31,720 nucleotides of DNA, from positions 1-31,720 of the IMG/VR virus record IMGVR_UViG_3300006805_000097, one strand, 5' to 3'. Numbering within the stretch: position 1 is the stretch's first letter; every line of letters starts with the position of its first letter. Under the pieces are notes generated by a model. That model did not search any database. It was not told where the DNA came from and saw only the letters and a list, made by a program, of their open reading frames with translations. Positions 14,044 through 22,070 of this stretch are shown piece by piece. Position numbers and translations under genes: made by a program. The stretch comes from a virus.

Positions 14044-16253
14044 GGCCGCCTCCCGAACTGCATCCGGGCACGATCAAAGACCCGCAGGATCTCGTCGGCG
14101 GAATCCCGGCTGGCCTCGGCATTGATGCGACCGAGCTTGCCGAAATCGAGCACCAGCGGTGTTTTACTGTCGGCGCCAGGCGCACTGCCAGAGGCCGAGG
14201 CCAGGCTGGGCAAGGACAGATTGCCGACCAGCCCGCCGGCTGAGTAGCCGGGCAGCACCTTGTTGCCATACTTGCGCAGGGCTTCGAGAAATGGGATAAC
14301 ACCGCGCTGAGCGGTGATCTGTGAGGGTGTGACGTATTCCTGCCGGTGCACGATGCCGGCCGGCTCATACTTTCCGCCCCAGCCAGTCCAGCCGCCGCCG
14401 GCGAAACTGCCGGACGCCCCGGACGACGCCGGAGCCGGGGCGGCTTCGCCCTGCTGCGGAACCATCTTGATCGGCATCACGGCGCCTTCGCCGATCTGCT
14501 TTTTGAGGGTAGCGATCTCGCCTTCCAGCTTTGTGATATCTGACTTGATTTCGAAGGCGGCAGCGGCCGTGTTGAGTTCTTTCAGCTTAGCCTCGACGGT
14601 GGTCAGGTTGGCCATCTGGGTATCAGCGCGCTGTTGCATCTCGGTCGCTTCGGCCTGCTTGGCTTTGGCCTGGGTTTCCAGCGCCTTGGCCTGCTGCTCG
14701 GCGATGCCTTGCATGAGGCCGGCATCGCCGGACTTTTCGGCAAAGGCCTGAGCCCGGTCAAGGTATTCGCTGGCCTGCTGCTGGTACTGCTCCATCTGTG
14801 CCAGGCGGCCGTCGAGCTTGGCGGCGCCGGCAGCGGCGGCATAGTAACGGCCCTGGTCGAACATGCTTTGCGCCTGCTGCCCGACGGCAGCGGCCTTGTC
14901 TTCTGGCGACAGGCCTTCCATGCCCATCTCGGTCGCCTTGTCGGCTGCCGTGGTGCGCACCTTGCGGGCCTGCTCGAAGAGCTTCTTCGATTCGTCGGCA
15001 GCTTTGACGGCGTCGTTTTTCGAGGCCTCATAGGCAGTGCGCAGGGCATCGCGCAGGCGCTCGGCATCCTTGATGCGGGCGTCGTTGAGTTCCTTGTCTG
15101 ATTTCAGGATGTCACCGGAGGCTTTGCCGGCAGCGATGGCACGCAACTGCTCAAGCTCTTTTTGCTTTGCGGCAAGGTTCGTGGCCATGGTGGCGCGCTT
15201 GCTGTCGGAAATTCCCTGCTCGACTTCGAGCCGTTTGGCCTGGTCCTTGTAGTAGCCGACCAGCTTTTCCTGTGCGGCGATTTGCTTTTCGATACCCGAG
15301 GTGTCAATCGATCCGCCATCGGATAGATTCTGCTTTTGCGCGGCGGCCATCTCGGCTTTGAGTTTCGCCAGATCGGCCGAGGCCTTCTTGAGTTTTTCCA
15401 CCGGGTCGGCGCCTGGCGCATCGGTTCCCAGGCCGAGCATTTGCCAAAAAGACAGCTTGTTGCTTGCGGCATCCATGAGTTGCCCCATGAATTTATTCAT
15501 GACCGGAATCAGTCCGTTGCCGATAGTCTTGCCGAGCGACGAGGCCAGCGCCGCCATGCGATCGAGGTTGTCATTGAATTCAGCGCCAGCCTTGGCTTGA
15601 TCTCCCGACATGACCAGCCCGAGGCGCTCGGCTTCATCACCCAGGGCTTTCAAACCATCCTTGCCCTGGTTGAGCAACGGGATCAGTTCGACGCCTATCT
15701 TCTTGCCGAAAAATTCGGTTGCCAGGGCGGTCTTTTCGGCGCCATCGGGCAGCGTCGTGAATACGTCGGCCAGATCGCCGAGGACATCGATGGTCGAGCG
15801 CACCGAGCCGTCGGCATTGCGGACGGCGATACCGTAGCGCTCGAATAGCTTGCTGCTCTCTTCGGCCCCACCGGCAGCGCCGACCATGAGGTTGGACAGG
15901 ACGGCCAGACCCTTGCCCAGTGCCTCATTCGTGGTGTCGCTCATCTTCGCAGCGAACTGCAGCTTAGCGAGATCCTCGACGGCGACGCCGGTGCGCTGGC
16001 TCATGTTGTCGAGCTGGTCGCCATAGTCGGCAGCCGACTTGGTAACCGCCCACAATGCTGCGGCGGCAGCCGTCGCCAATAGGCCAATGCCGGCCATGCC
16101 GGCCATGCCGGAGAATGACAGCCCCTTGGCGCTAGCCGCTTCCAGCGCGCCCATTTGCACCTGCAGCTTGCCCAGGGCGCCTTGCGCGATGCCGGCCGCT
16201 TTGACAACGCCACTGGCGTCGCCATCGATGATTACTTTGGTCGGGTTAGCCAT
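14040..16253 (-). CDS. Tail tape measure protein
   Basis: This 737-residue protein is mainly long helical coiled coil (Ala, Lys, Gln and Glu-rich, e.g. AAQKQNLSDG and QQAKALETQAKAKQAEATEMQ). A hydrophobic segment lies near the N-terminus (MAGMAGIGLLATAAAAALW, residues ~48-66), as in lambda-type tape measures. Its length sets the tail length; 737 residues would suggest a tail of very roughly 110 nm if the usual ~0.15 nm per residue applies. It is immediately downstream of the frameshifted chaperone genes, and the start overlaps the shifted frame by 8 bases. Confidence 0.9.
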   Translation of the reverse strand: MANPTKVIIDGDASGVVKAAGIAQGALGKLQVQMGALEAASAKGLSFSGMAGMAGIGLLATAAAAALWAVTKSAADYGDQLDNMSQRTGVAVEDLAKLQFAAKMSDTTNEALGKGLAVLSNLMVGAAGGAEESSKLFERYGIAVRNADGSVRSTIDVLGDLADVFTTLPDGAEKTALATEFFGKKIGVELIPLLNQGKDGLKALGDEAERLGLVMSGDQAKAGAEFNDNLDRMAALASSLGKTIGNGLIPVMNKFMGQLMDAASNKLSFWQMLGLGTDAPGADPVEKLKKASADLAKLKAEMAAAQKQNLSDGGSIDTSGIEKQIAAQEKLVGYYKDQAKRLEVEQGISDSKRATMATNLAAKQKELEQLRAIAAGKASGDILKSDKELNDARIKDAERLRDALRTAYEASKNDAVKAADESKKLFEQARKVRTTAADKATEMGMEGLSPEDKAAAVGQQAQSMFDQGRYYAAAAGAAKLDGRLAQMEQYQQQASEYLDRAQAFAEKSGDAGLMQGIAEQQAKALETQAKAKQAEATEMQQRADTQMANLTTVEAKLKELNTAAAAFEIKSDITKLEGEIATLKKQIGEGAVMPIKMVPQQGEAAPAPASSGASGSFAGGGWTGWGGKYEPAGIVHRQEYVTPSQITAQRGVIPFLEALRKYGNKVLPGYSAGGLVGNLSLPSLASASGSAPGADSKTPLVLDFGKLGRINAEASRDSADEILRVFDRARMQFGRRP

Positions 16254-16419
16254 CGGTCAATACTTTCAGGGCGGCGAGGTAGAGGCCCATGGGATAGCTC
16301 AGGACGTTGGGGTGGCCTCGCCCGGCGACGGCGGCAAGGGTATGGTCAAATTCAGCGAGTCGATTTCGGCTTGAATGGCCCGGGAGACGCTGACCAGCGC
16401 CTCCCGAGTCCTGAAAAAA
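16246..16419 (-). CDS. gpT-like extension of the tail chaperone, reached by -1 frameshift
   Basis: A frame in the -1 register opens within the gpG-like gene and runs without stops from the slippery site to 16246, giving ~55 extra residues ending YPMGLYLAALKVLTDG. On the - strand the heptamer T TTT TTC (plus-strand gaaaaaa, 16413-16419) lies in the correct zero-frame register (cat ttt ttc), as in the lambda G-GT mechanism. The extension's stop overlaps the tape measure ATG, a sign of real translation. The product would be a gpGT fusion chaperone for the tape measure. Inferred from sequence; frameshifting was not tested. Confidence 0.6.
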   Translation of the reverse strand, partial: FFQDSGGAGQRLPGHSSRNRLAEFDHTLAAVAGRGHPNVLSYPMGLYLAALKVLTDG

Positions 16420-16670
16420 TGGGGGTTGAGTACCATGGCTTTGTCGCGGAGCGGCGTCAGTTCGGCGACTGTGCAGGCTTCCATATCGGCGGCCGGCATG
16501 TCGCAGAGGCGCGCCAGATCATCCAGCGAGCAGTCGTCGAAGACCATGGCCCGAACCGGATCGACCGGGGCGCCGGATTCAGCTTCGGCCACCCAGTTGC
16601 GGACGTCGGTCACGGTCAATTCCTTGACCATGACCAGGCGCTCGCCGACCATGACTTCGACAACGGCCAT
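16299..16670 (-). CDS. Tail assembly chaperone, gpG-like
   Basis: This 123-residue acidic protein lies between the tail tube and tape measure genes, the invariant place of the lambda G gene. It starts MAVVEVMVGERLVMVKELTVTDVRNWV, with helices in the C-terminal half. Such chaperones bind the tape measure protein and help it recruit tail tube subunits. The slippery T6C sequence at 16413-16419 allows a longer product (see the -1 extension). Confidence 0.75.
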   Translation of the reverse strand: MAVVEVMVGERLVMVKELTVTDVRNWVAEAESGAPVDPVRAMVFDDCSLDDLARLCDMPAADMEACTVAELTPLRDKAMVLNPHFFRTREALVSVSRAIQAEIDSLNLTIPLPPSPGEATPTS

Positions 16671-16673
16671 GGA

Positions 16674-17417
16674 TCAGGCCTCGAATTCTTGCTTGAGGAA
16701 CTGGCTGATACCGGCGCCGGTAACCGTGGTGTCCTTCTGCACGGTGAAGCTGATATCGAGCGAGGCGAAATCTTCACCGATCATCGAGATGTTGCTGGCA
16801 ACGCCGAGCTTTGCCTTGTAGATGCGACTCGTACCGTACTTCGAATCGACGGCATTGACGCCCTCGAAGAAGATCGAGACGTCAGGCGCAGCGCTGATTA
16901 GCGCCTGGACATCGGCCGATGCAACCGGGGTGTAATCGATGGTGATGGCGTCGCCATCCAGAACGCCAGCGGTGCTGATCGTGGCGGCGATGGTGATACC
17001 GCCCTTGCTGACGGTATAGTCGCCGGCGGCAACCGTGGTGGCACCCTTCTTGACGACAGGCGCAGTGGCCGTGTTGATCAGGCGGTTGGTCGGGATGAAG
17101 GCGCTGGAATTGATGACGTGCGCCTCGCCGACGATGGCGGTGGTGTTCAGGGTCGAGGTGCTACCCCACAGGGCAAGCGCGAGGTTTTCGGCAGTAATCT
17201 TGCGCAGGCTGATCTTGCCTTCGACGCTGGAAACCTTGGAGACGGAAGCAGCAACGCCGCCGGCCGGGTCCTGGTAGTCCTTGAGTTCCTTTTTTTCTTC
17301 GGTAAAGGAAAATTCCAGGGTGGAAGCGTTGCCGACGTCGCGGAACTTGCGGGCGGCGAACCAGGCGCCGGAGGCATAGGGGGCAATCTTGATCTTTCCG
17401 GTGCCGATGTAACTCAT
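16674..17417 (-). CDS. Major tail (tube) protein, lambda gpV-like
   Basis: This 247-residue protein has the beta-rich layout of tail tube proteins: MSYIGTGKIKIAPYASGAWFAARKF, FSFTEEKKELKDYQDPAGG and a C-terminal SLDISFTVQKDTTVTG. Tail tube proteins stack as hexameric rings to form the siphovirus tail. It lies between the tail terminator and the tail chaperones, as expected. No extra Ig-like domain is obvious. The start has a GAAGGAGC ribosome-binding site just upstream. Confidence 0.8.
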   Translation of the reverse strand: MSYIGTGKIKIAPYASGAWFAARKFRDVGNASTLEFSFTEEKKELKDYQDPAGGVAASVSKVSSVEGKISLRKITAENLALALWGSTSTLNTTAIVGEAHVINSSAFIPTNRLINTATAPVVKKGATTVAAGDYTVSKGGITIAATISTAGVLDGDAITIDYTPVASADVQALISAAPDVSIFFEGVNAVDSKYGTSRIYKAKLGVASNISMIGEDFASLDISFTVQKDTTVTGAGISQFLKQEFEA

Positions 17418-17419
17418 GA

Positions 17420-17887
17420 TTAAAGCTCCTTCTCTGTTTTGCCCGGCTGATCCGAGCGCAGGGTGTATTTGCAGGTGACTGAAATTCGCCAGCCGCCAAG
17501 CGGCTGATCGAGTGAATCGCGGTCGAAATCAAGGGTTTCGCGGCTGATTTCCATGCCGCGTGTCAGCAATCCGCCCAGCGTCATGGCCGACTTGCTGCCG
17601 GTGAGCGCCAGGGCGGCGGCTTCGTGCAGGTTGCCGGCCGTGGTCAGAAAGCTGGCAGCGCCGGCTTTGGCGACGATGAAGACATCGAAGCGCAGCTCGC
17701 GCGCCTCTTCGATGACCAGGCCACGCAGGCGCTCGATGATTTCATCCTCGACGCCTTCGATGATGGCCGCCGGCAGATCGGCGTCTTCGAGCAGATAGAC
17801 CGGCTTGATGTCGGCTGTGACGATGCCCGGCACAGCCGCCAGGGCGGCGACAGTGGCGGCCAGGATGCGGTCGGCAACATGGCTCAT
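17420..17887 (-). CDS. Tail terminator, lambda gpU-like
   Basis: This 155-residue protein has MSHVADRILAATVAALAAVPGIV, then IIEGVEDEIIERLRGLVIEEARELRFDVFIVAKAG, consistent with the gpU-like fold that caps tail tubes. It follows the head-tail connector genes and precedes the tube gene by two bases, which is the standard order. The assignment rests on order plus pattern. Confidence 0.65.
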   Translation of the reverse strand: MSHVADRILAATVAALAAVPGIVTADIKPVYLLEDADLPAAIIEGVEDEIIERLRGLVIEEARELRFDVFIVAKAGAASFLTTAGNLHEAAALALTGSKSAMTLGGLLTRGMEISRETLDFDRDSLDQPLGGWRISVTCKYTLRSDQPGKTEKEL

Positions 17888-18147
17888 GGCTTGTTCAGCT
17901 CCACCAGCCAGACGCCGGATTCATCAACCGGACGGCTTGAGACGTCATAGGTAACGCCACGGGCGACAACAACCGAGCCGCGATTGATCAACACCGCATG
18001 CGGGAAGCGCGCCTGCGGCTTGACGCCGCCGACCCCGTACACATCACCCGGCGTCAGATCGAGCAGGCCGCGCACGACTTCGCCGTCGACGGTGATGTCT
18101 TCGGCGAAGTCCTTGAAAAAATCGGCGGCTGCTGCGGAAAAGTCCAT
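17884..18147 (-). CDS. Head-tail joining protein, gpFII-like
   Basis: This 87-residue protein starts MDFSAAAADFFKDFAEDITVDGEVVRGLLD. The later part (FPHAVLINRGSVVVARGVTYDVSSRPVDESG) resembles the small gpFII head-tail attachment proteins that seat on the connector ring. The longer frame reaching 18510 is shadow; ATG 18147 is in a TAATG overlap with the previous stop. It precedes the gpU-like gene and overlaps it by 4 bp. Confidence 0.65.
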   Translation of the reverse strand: MDFSAAAADFFKDFAEDITVDGEVVRGLLDLTPGDVYGVGGVKPQARFPHAVLINRGSVVVARGVTYDVSSRPVDESGVWLVELNKP

Positions 18148-18338
18148 TACTTCGCCTTCTTGCCCTTGGCCGGCTTTTCTTCCGGCGCGGCTTCGATGAT
18201 GCGAACGCGGCCAATCGACTGCAGATAGACGGCATCCGAACGGCTCAATGTGATGACTGGCGCCGGCTTGCCTTCTTCCGGCTCGATCTGCTTGCCTTCG
18301 AACCACATGGGCTCGATGACTTCGGCTTCGACTTTCAT
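18147..18338 (-). CDS. Small head-completion-region protein
   Basis: This 63-residue protein is acidic in the middle with a Lys-rich tail (EEKPAKGKKAK). It begins MKVEAEVIEPMWFEGKQIEPEEGK, and LSRSDAVYLQSIGRVRII looks like the short capsid-adaptor proteins that lie after the capsid gene in many phages. The function is not shown. It has an AAGGAT ribosome-binding site about 8 bases upstream. Confidence 0.5.
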   Translation of the reverse strand: MKVEAEVIEPMWFEGKQIEPEEGKPAPVITLSRSDAVYLQSIGRVRIIEAAPEEKPAKGKKAK

Positions 18339-18355
18339 GTTTTATCCTTGCGGAC

Positions 18356-18377
18356 GGGCGAGGCCGAAGCCCCGCCC
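18356..18377 (-). terminator. Stem-loop after the capsid gene
   Basis: Between the capsid stop and the next gene a 9-bp GC-rich stem with one G-T pair closes a TTCG tetraloop (GGGCGGGGC TTCG GCCTCGCCC on the - strand). There is no U-tract after it, so it may stabilise the upstream mRNA or attenuate transcription rather than terminate strongly. Confidence 0.45.
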
Positions 18378-18385
18378 TGCCCTTA

Positions 18386-20338
18386 TCAGGTGATCGAAGA
18401 AGCGGCGGAGAAGGCGCCAGCGGTGCGCACGCCCACGTCGCAGGTGTAGAAGGCACGAATGCCGGTGATGCCTGCCTGGAAGTTTGCGAAGGGGTTGGCC
18501 GCGATTTCAACGGCGCCCCACTCGGCGAAGATGACCTGGCTGAAGTCGCCGAAGATCATCGTGGCAGCCGGCATCTGGGTGGTAGAAGCGCCACGGAAGC
18601 CGATCACGTTACCGTCGAGGATGTTGCCGGCCCACAGCGGGGTATCGGTACCCGAGAAGCGCTGACGCTGGGCCAGCAACGCGGCGACCAGCGGCGTGGT
18701 CAGGTAGGCGCAGTCCATCGACAGCGCATTGGCGCCGGCGACGTCGGTCTGGAATTCCAGAACCTTGGCAAGGTCGATCGTCGTGCCGGTGACCGCGCCG
18801 ATGCCGGCGGTGCCGAGAATGCCGACTGGGGCACCAGAGCCGCCGGCGTTGATGGCGGCAGCATCCTTGGCGATGGCGATGACCTTGGTCAGGTCATCCA
18901 TGACAAACATGTCGGCGTCGGGCGTCGATTGCTGCAGCAGAAGGCGGGAAACTTCGGTGTAGGCACCGAGCACCTTCGGGCGGAGCTGGAGCAGGCCGAC
19001 CGTCTGGCCGGATTCGGTGATCGCGGTCGCTTCGCTGGAGAGCCAGTAGGCGGTACCGGCACCGGTCTGCTTGGTGATGTCAGCATTACCGACGAGGCCG
19101 GTCAGCGAACGGGCGCCCAGTTGCGAAATCAGGGTACGGGCGCGCAGCAGTTCGATGAAGTCCTGCGGGCGCAGCTCGGTAGCGACCATGTTGCCGGCAG
19201 CAGTAGCCGAGGCGACGGTCAGGTCACGACGCTGCACTTCAACCGGCAGGAAGAAGCTGGCTTCGCTCTGGCGCTGGATACCAGACTTCTGGGCCTTGTC
19301 GGCAAAGGCGATGGATGCTTCGCGCTCGAAACCGGCCTTCGACCAGTCGCCGGACAGCATGGCATTGATGGCGCGAACGACGGAGAAGCGCTTGGCTTCC
19401 TTCTCGTTCATGCCGATTTCTGGTTCCCACTTGTTGCCCTTGGTAGAGACGTGGCCGAGCAACTTGGCCTGGAATTCACCGGCCGGCATGCCGGCATCGA
19501 TGGCGGCATCGGCCAGTGCGCGGACGCCTTCGAAGTCCTTGCACGACTCCGCCATGGCGCGGATGTCCTTGATGCGCTTGAGCGCGTTGTCGGCAGCGCT
19601 GCGCTCGATGGCGGCGACGTCGACGGGGGTTTCGACTACTTGAGGCATGATCTTGATCTCCTTGACGGATGCGGGGTGTTCCGGCGGCGCCGGCGGGGTT
19701 TCGGTCTCCCGACTGCGGCCATAGCCAACAGTCGTATCGGCTGGCACCGTGACGAGCGAGTTTTCGAGGATTTCCCAGTCCGTGACGCGGTAGGTCGTCG
19801 GCTCGTTGGCGGCTCGTTCAAATGCCCCGGCGGCGGAGTCCAAAGCGCGCCGGAAGGCGACCAGATCGCCCGGCGCATCCCGATGACTACGGGTCAGCAC
19901 GCGGTCGAACATCTGGCCGTCCAGGGTTCGTTCAATTTTTTCGCCGGACTTGCCGACGGATTGCTCGATGATTTGGTGGATTTCGTAGCCGGTCGAGGTA
20001 TGGGTCAGATGACCGCCCTGCACCAGCTTGATGGTCTTGCCTTCGTCGGCCGCCCAGGCAATCGCCACCTGGCCGCGCACCTTGCCTTCAATGCAGCGGA
20101 CGGACCCGGGCAGATGATGTCCGCGCAATTCGTCCCAGTTGTGGTTGTACAGCAGCGACCCGCTGTCATTGATGCGGTCGAGGCGGACGGATTCCGGCGA
20201 ACAATCGAGGATCTCGATGCCCCACCAGCGTTCGTACGGATCGTTGCTGGCGAAAGACAAGTCGACAATCAGGTCGATTCCGTCTTCGGAATCGGACTTG
20301 ATGTCCTGCTTGAAACTCAGATCGCGGGTCAAACTCAT
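18386..20338 (-). CDS. Prohead protease-major capsid protein fusion (HK97 fold)
   Basis: This 650-residue protein joins two modules that are usually separate genes. Residues ~1-210 match HK97-type prohead proteases: SLLYNHNWDELRGHH contains the catalytic His region and WEILENSLVTVPAD the catalytic Ser region. After a linker rich in Pro and charged residues, residues ~310-650 match the HK97-fold capsid (SFFLPVEVQRRD, YWLSSEATAITESGQ, LRPKVLGAYTEVSRLLL, ending in AFYTCDVGVRT). Self-cleavage during prohead maturation is expected. ATG 20338 was chosen because a GGAGG site lies 7 bases upstream; the frame extends two codons further to a TTG. The gene follows a terminator and a 30-bp repeat, so it may have its own promoter. 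Confidence 0.85.
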   Translation of the reverse strand: MSLTRDLSFKQDIKSDSEDGIDLIVDLSFASNDPYERWWGIEILDCSPESVRLDRINDSGSLLYNHNWDELRGHHLPGSVRCIEGKVRGQVAIAWAADEGKTIKLVQGGHLTHTSTGYEIHQIIEQSVGKSGEKIERTLDGQMFDRVLTRSHRDAPGDLVAFRRALDSAAGAFERAANEPTTYRVTDWEILENSLVTVPADTTVGYGRSRETETPPAPPEHPASVKEIKIMPQVVETPVDVAAIERSAADNALKRIKDIRAMAESCKDFEGVRALADAAIDAGMPAGEFQAKLLGHVSTKGNKWEPEIGMNEKEAKRFSVVRAINAMLSGDWSKAGFEREASIAFADKAQKSGIQRQSEASFFLPVEVQRRDLTVASATAAGNMVATELRPQDFIELLRARTLISQLGARSLTGLVGNADITKQTGAGTAYWLSSEATAITESGQTVGLLQLRPKVLGAYTEVSRLLLQQSTPDADMFVMDDLTKVIAIAKDAAAINAGGSGAPVGILGTAGIGAVTGTTIDLAKVLEFQTDVAGANALSMDCAYLTTPLVAALLAQRQRFSGTDTPLWAGNILDGNVIGFRGASTTQMPAATMIFGDFSQVIFAEWGAVEIAANPFANFQAGITGIRAFYTCDVGVRTAGAFSAASSIT

Positions 20339-20374
20339 GGGCAAACCTCCATGAGTTCGAGTTTTTCAATTCGT

Positions 20375-20404
20375 CGTCAAACGATTAAGGCAGAGTGCTT
20401 GACG
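20375..20404 (-). repeat. 30-bp repeated hairpin element, copy upstream of the capsid gene
   Basis: This 30-bp element matches 24164-24193 at 28 positions, in the same orientation. It has outer arms CGTCAA and TTGACG that can form a hairpin around a gattaaggcag core. It lies in the only large non-coding gap of the head block, between the terminator and the capsid ribosome-binding site. TTGACG on the - strand looks like a -35 box, but no convincing -10 box follows. It may be an operator, a promoter part, or the remains of a duplicated border. Confidence 0.6.
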
Positions 20405-20410
20405 GACGGG

Positions 20411-20437
20411 AAAAGAAAAACCGCCCGAAGGCGGTTT
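20411..20437 (-). terminator. Rho-independent terminator after the deacetylase-like gene
   Basis: On the - strand an ACCGCC/GGCGGT stem with a TTCG loop is followed by TTTTTCTTTT. This is a canonical intrinsic terminator 30 bp past the stop of the deacetylase-like gene. It implies that transcription of the capsid gene needs readthrough or a fresh promoter between 20345 and 20410. Confidence 0.85.
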
Positions 20438-20465
20438 GTGGTCATTGTGCGGAGGGGATTAGAAA

Positions 20466-22070
20466 TCAGACTGGCGCAGTGTTGGCACCATCGCGCGCCC
20501 ACAACTGGCTGATCGTCAGGACATCAAGCAGGCCGGCATCGGTCTTTGTCTTGATGTAGTCAAGCAAGTCCGTGAGGATCGTAAGGTCGGTATTGCCACC
20601 GCTGGCACCGGCAGACACAGCGTGCGTGTAAAAGACAAAGTTCGTTCCGCGCAGTATCGCCTTATCAATGAATGCCTTGAGCGCAACGAGCGTTTGACCG
20701 CTGGTCGCCTGACCCGCCATAGTCATTTGCTGATCGCCGAAGCCGTAGCGGGTGTAAAAGTCACCGCCGACCGTCGTGCGCGCAGTGATCATGCCGTCTG
20801 CTTGCAGCGCAGCAAGGCGAGACTCGGACCACGCGCCATTGCTTAGTGCCATGTGATTGACTGCACGGGGCATCCCGTTTGCCGTAAGCCACGACTTGAC
20901 GCCAGCGAGATCTGCAACACAGTCAGCGTCAGTAGCGAATGCTGTAATAAGGCCGTCTGCTTGCGTGTTTGTCCCTATGTCCCATCCGGCAGCGTACATT
21001 TCTTGCAGGTTGGCAACTGTCATGCGACCACCAGTACCTACCGAATTCTTGACTGCATAGATCGTTGCCGCGTATCCGCGAGACTGGAAAGCCGGGAAAA
21101 CGTTGCTGTACTGGGTGTCGCTGCAATCATCGAATGTGAATACGATGGTCGGTCGGCCTGCCGCGTTATAGAGCAATGGCCCAATGACTACATCGGTCGT
21201 ATAACCCGCATTCTGGTTGGCCGAAATCTGATACTGAACCGTTCCATTTGCGCCACTCGCGAACGTACCGAACTCGCTATTGTCAGCAGCAATCCACCGG
21301 CGGCCTTTGCGGTAAGTCGTATCGGTATCGGTAAACGCCAGAGTTCCGGTAGCCGCACCGCGAGTCATTGCAGCAGTCAGGCCAGCTACGCCATTGAGCC
21401 GGTTAATCATGTAGGCGATAACGCCCATGTTTGCAGGGGTTAGGCTTTGGGTCGTTGTCTTACGGGCGAAAAGCGTAACGCTGGTGCCGTTGCCGGTCAG
21501 GCGTACTTTGCCTTCGCCTGCTTGACCTCCGTTGTAATCGGCAACATTGGTATTCGCCGAAAACGTGTATCCAGCAGCCCCGCTGCTCTGGAAGGCGTCG
21601 AGCATAACGGCGCTTGACAGAACAAGCGGCACGACAACACCGTCAGAAATACGAACGACAGCAGCTTGGCAGCGGATTGACTTGCCCATATCGGCTTGCA
21701 CAAGCGTGTATGAAGCAGATGTAGCACCTGAGATTGCTACGTTATTGCGCGTCCATTGATAGCTAGTTGCCGCCCATCCGTCGCTGAGTGTTGCTGTCCG
21801 AACGCCGCCAACTGCGGTTGATCCTGATGTTTGCAGCGATACGCCAAGCTCCATCGGCAGCTTTGTAACCGGGTCCAAAATTTCAAGCCCCCCGGTGAGA
21901 GGATCGTTTTCCCAAAACAACGGCACCGTCGACTTCATCGGAGCAACGGTATAGGTTGCAATTTTCCGGGTAACGAGGTCGGCTTCGAGATCGGCGGCCA
22001 GGGTTTGGGTGGTGCCGGCAGCGAGAACGACGCCGCCAACACGGACGGCTTGAGACAATAGGATGGTCAT
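20466..22070 (-). CDS. Virion protein with Ig-like and polysaccharide-deacetylase-like domains
   Basis: This 534-residue protein lies between portal and capsid genes and is coupled to portal by ATGA. Residues 1-45 (SQAVRVGGVVLAAGTTQTL) look like the short capsid-adaptor domain usually found alone in this position. Residues ~80-155 form an Ig-like domain (SYQWTRNNVAISGATSASYTL, SIRCQAAV). Residues ~305-525 resemble a NodB/CE4 deacetylase with TFDD (312-315) as motif 1. The usual metal-binding HxxxH of motif 2 is replaced in GWDIGTNTQADGL (Asn368, Asp372), so activity is uncertain. A His (483) sits in a terminal motif. It could modify host surface glycans or only bind them. Many codons look less GC-rich than in flanking genes. 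Confidence 0.65.
   Translation of the reverse strand: MTILLSQAVRVGGVVLAAGTTQTLAADLEADLVTRKIATYTVAPMKSTVPLFWENDPLTGGLEILDPVTKLPMELGVSLQTSGSTAVGGVRTATLSDGWAATSYQWTRNNVAISGATSASYTLVQADMGKSIRCQAAVVRISDGVVVPLVLSSAVMLDAFQSSGAAGYTFSANTNVADYNGGQAGEGKVRLTGNGTSVTLFARKTTTQSLTPANMGVIAYMINRLNGVAGLTAAMTRGAATGTLAFTDTDTTYRKGRRWIAADNSEFGTFASGANGTVQYQISANQNAGYTTDVVIGPLLYNAAGRPTIVFTFDDCSDTQYSNVFPAFQSRGYAATIYAVKNSVGTGGRMTVANLQEMYAAGWDIGTNTQADGLITAFATDADCVADLAGVKSWLTANGMPRAVNHMALSNGAWSESRLAALQADGMITARTTVGGDFYTRYGFGDQQMTMAGQATSGQTLVALKAFIDKAILRGTNFVFYTHAVSAGASGGNTDLTILTDLLDYIKTKTDAGLLDVLTISQLWARDGANTAPV

Noticed and set aside
18929-20512. A 527-codon open frame on the + strand opposite the capsid gene
   Set aside because: It mirrors the codon pattern of the capsid gene on the other strand in GC-rich DNA, has no family resemblance and runs across a terminator and a regulatory gap.
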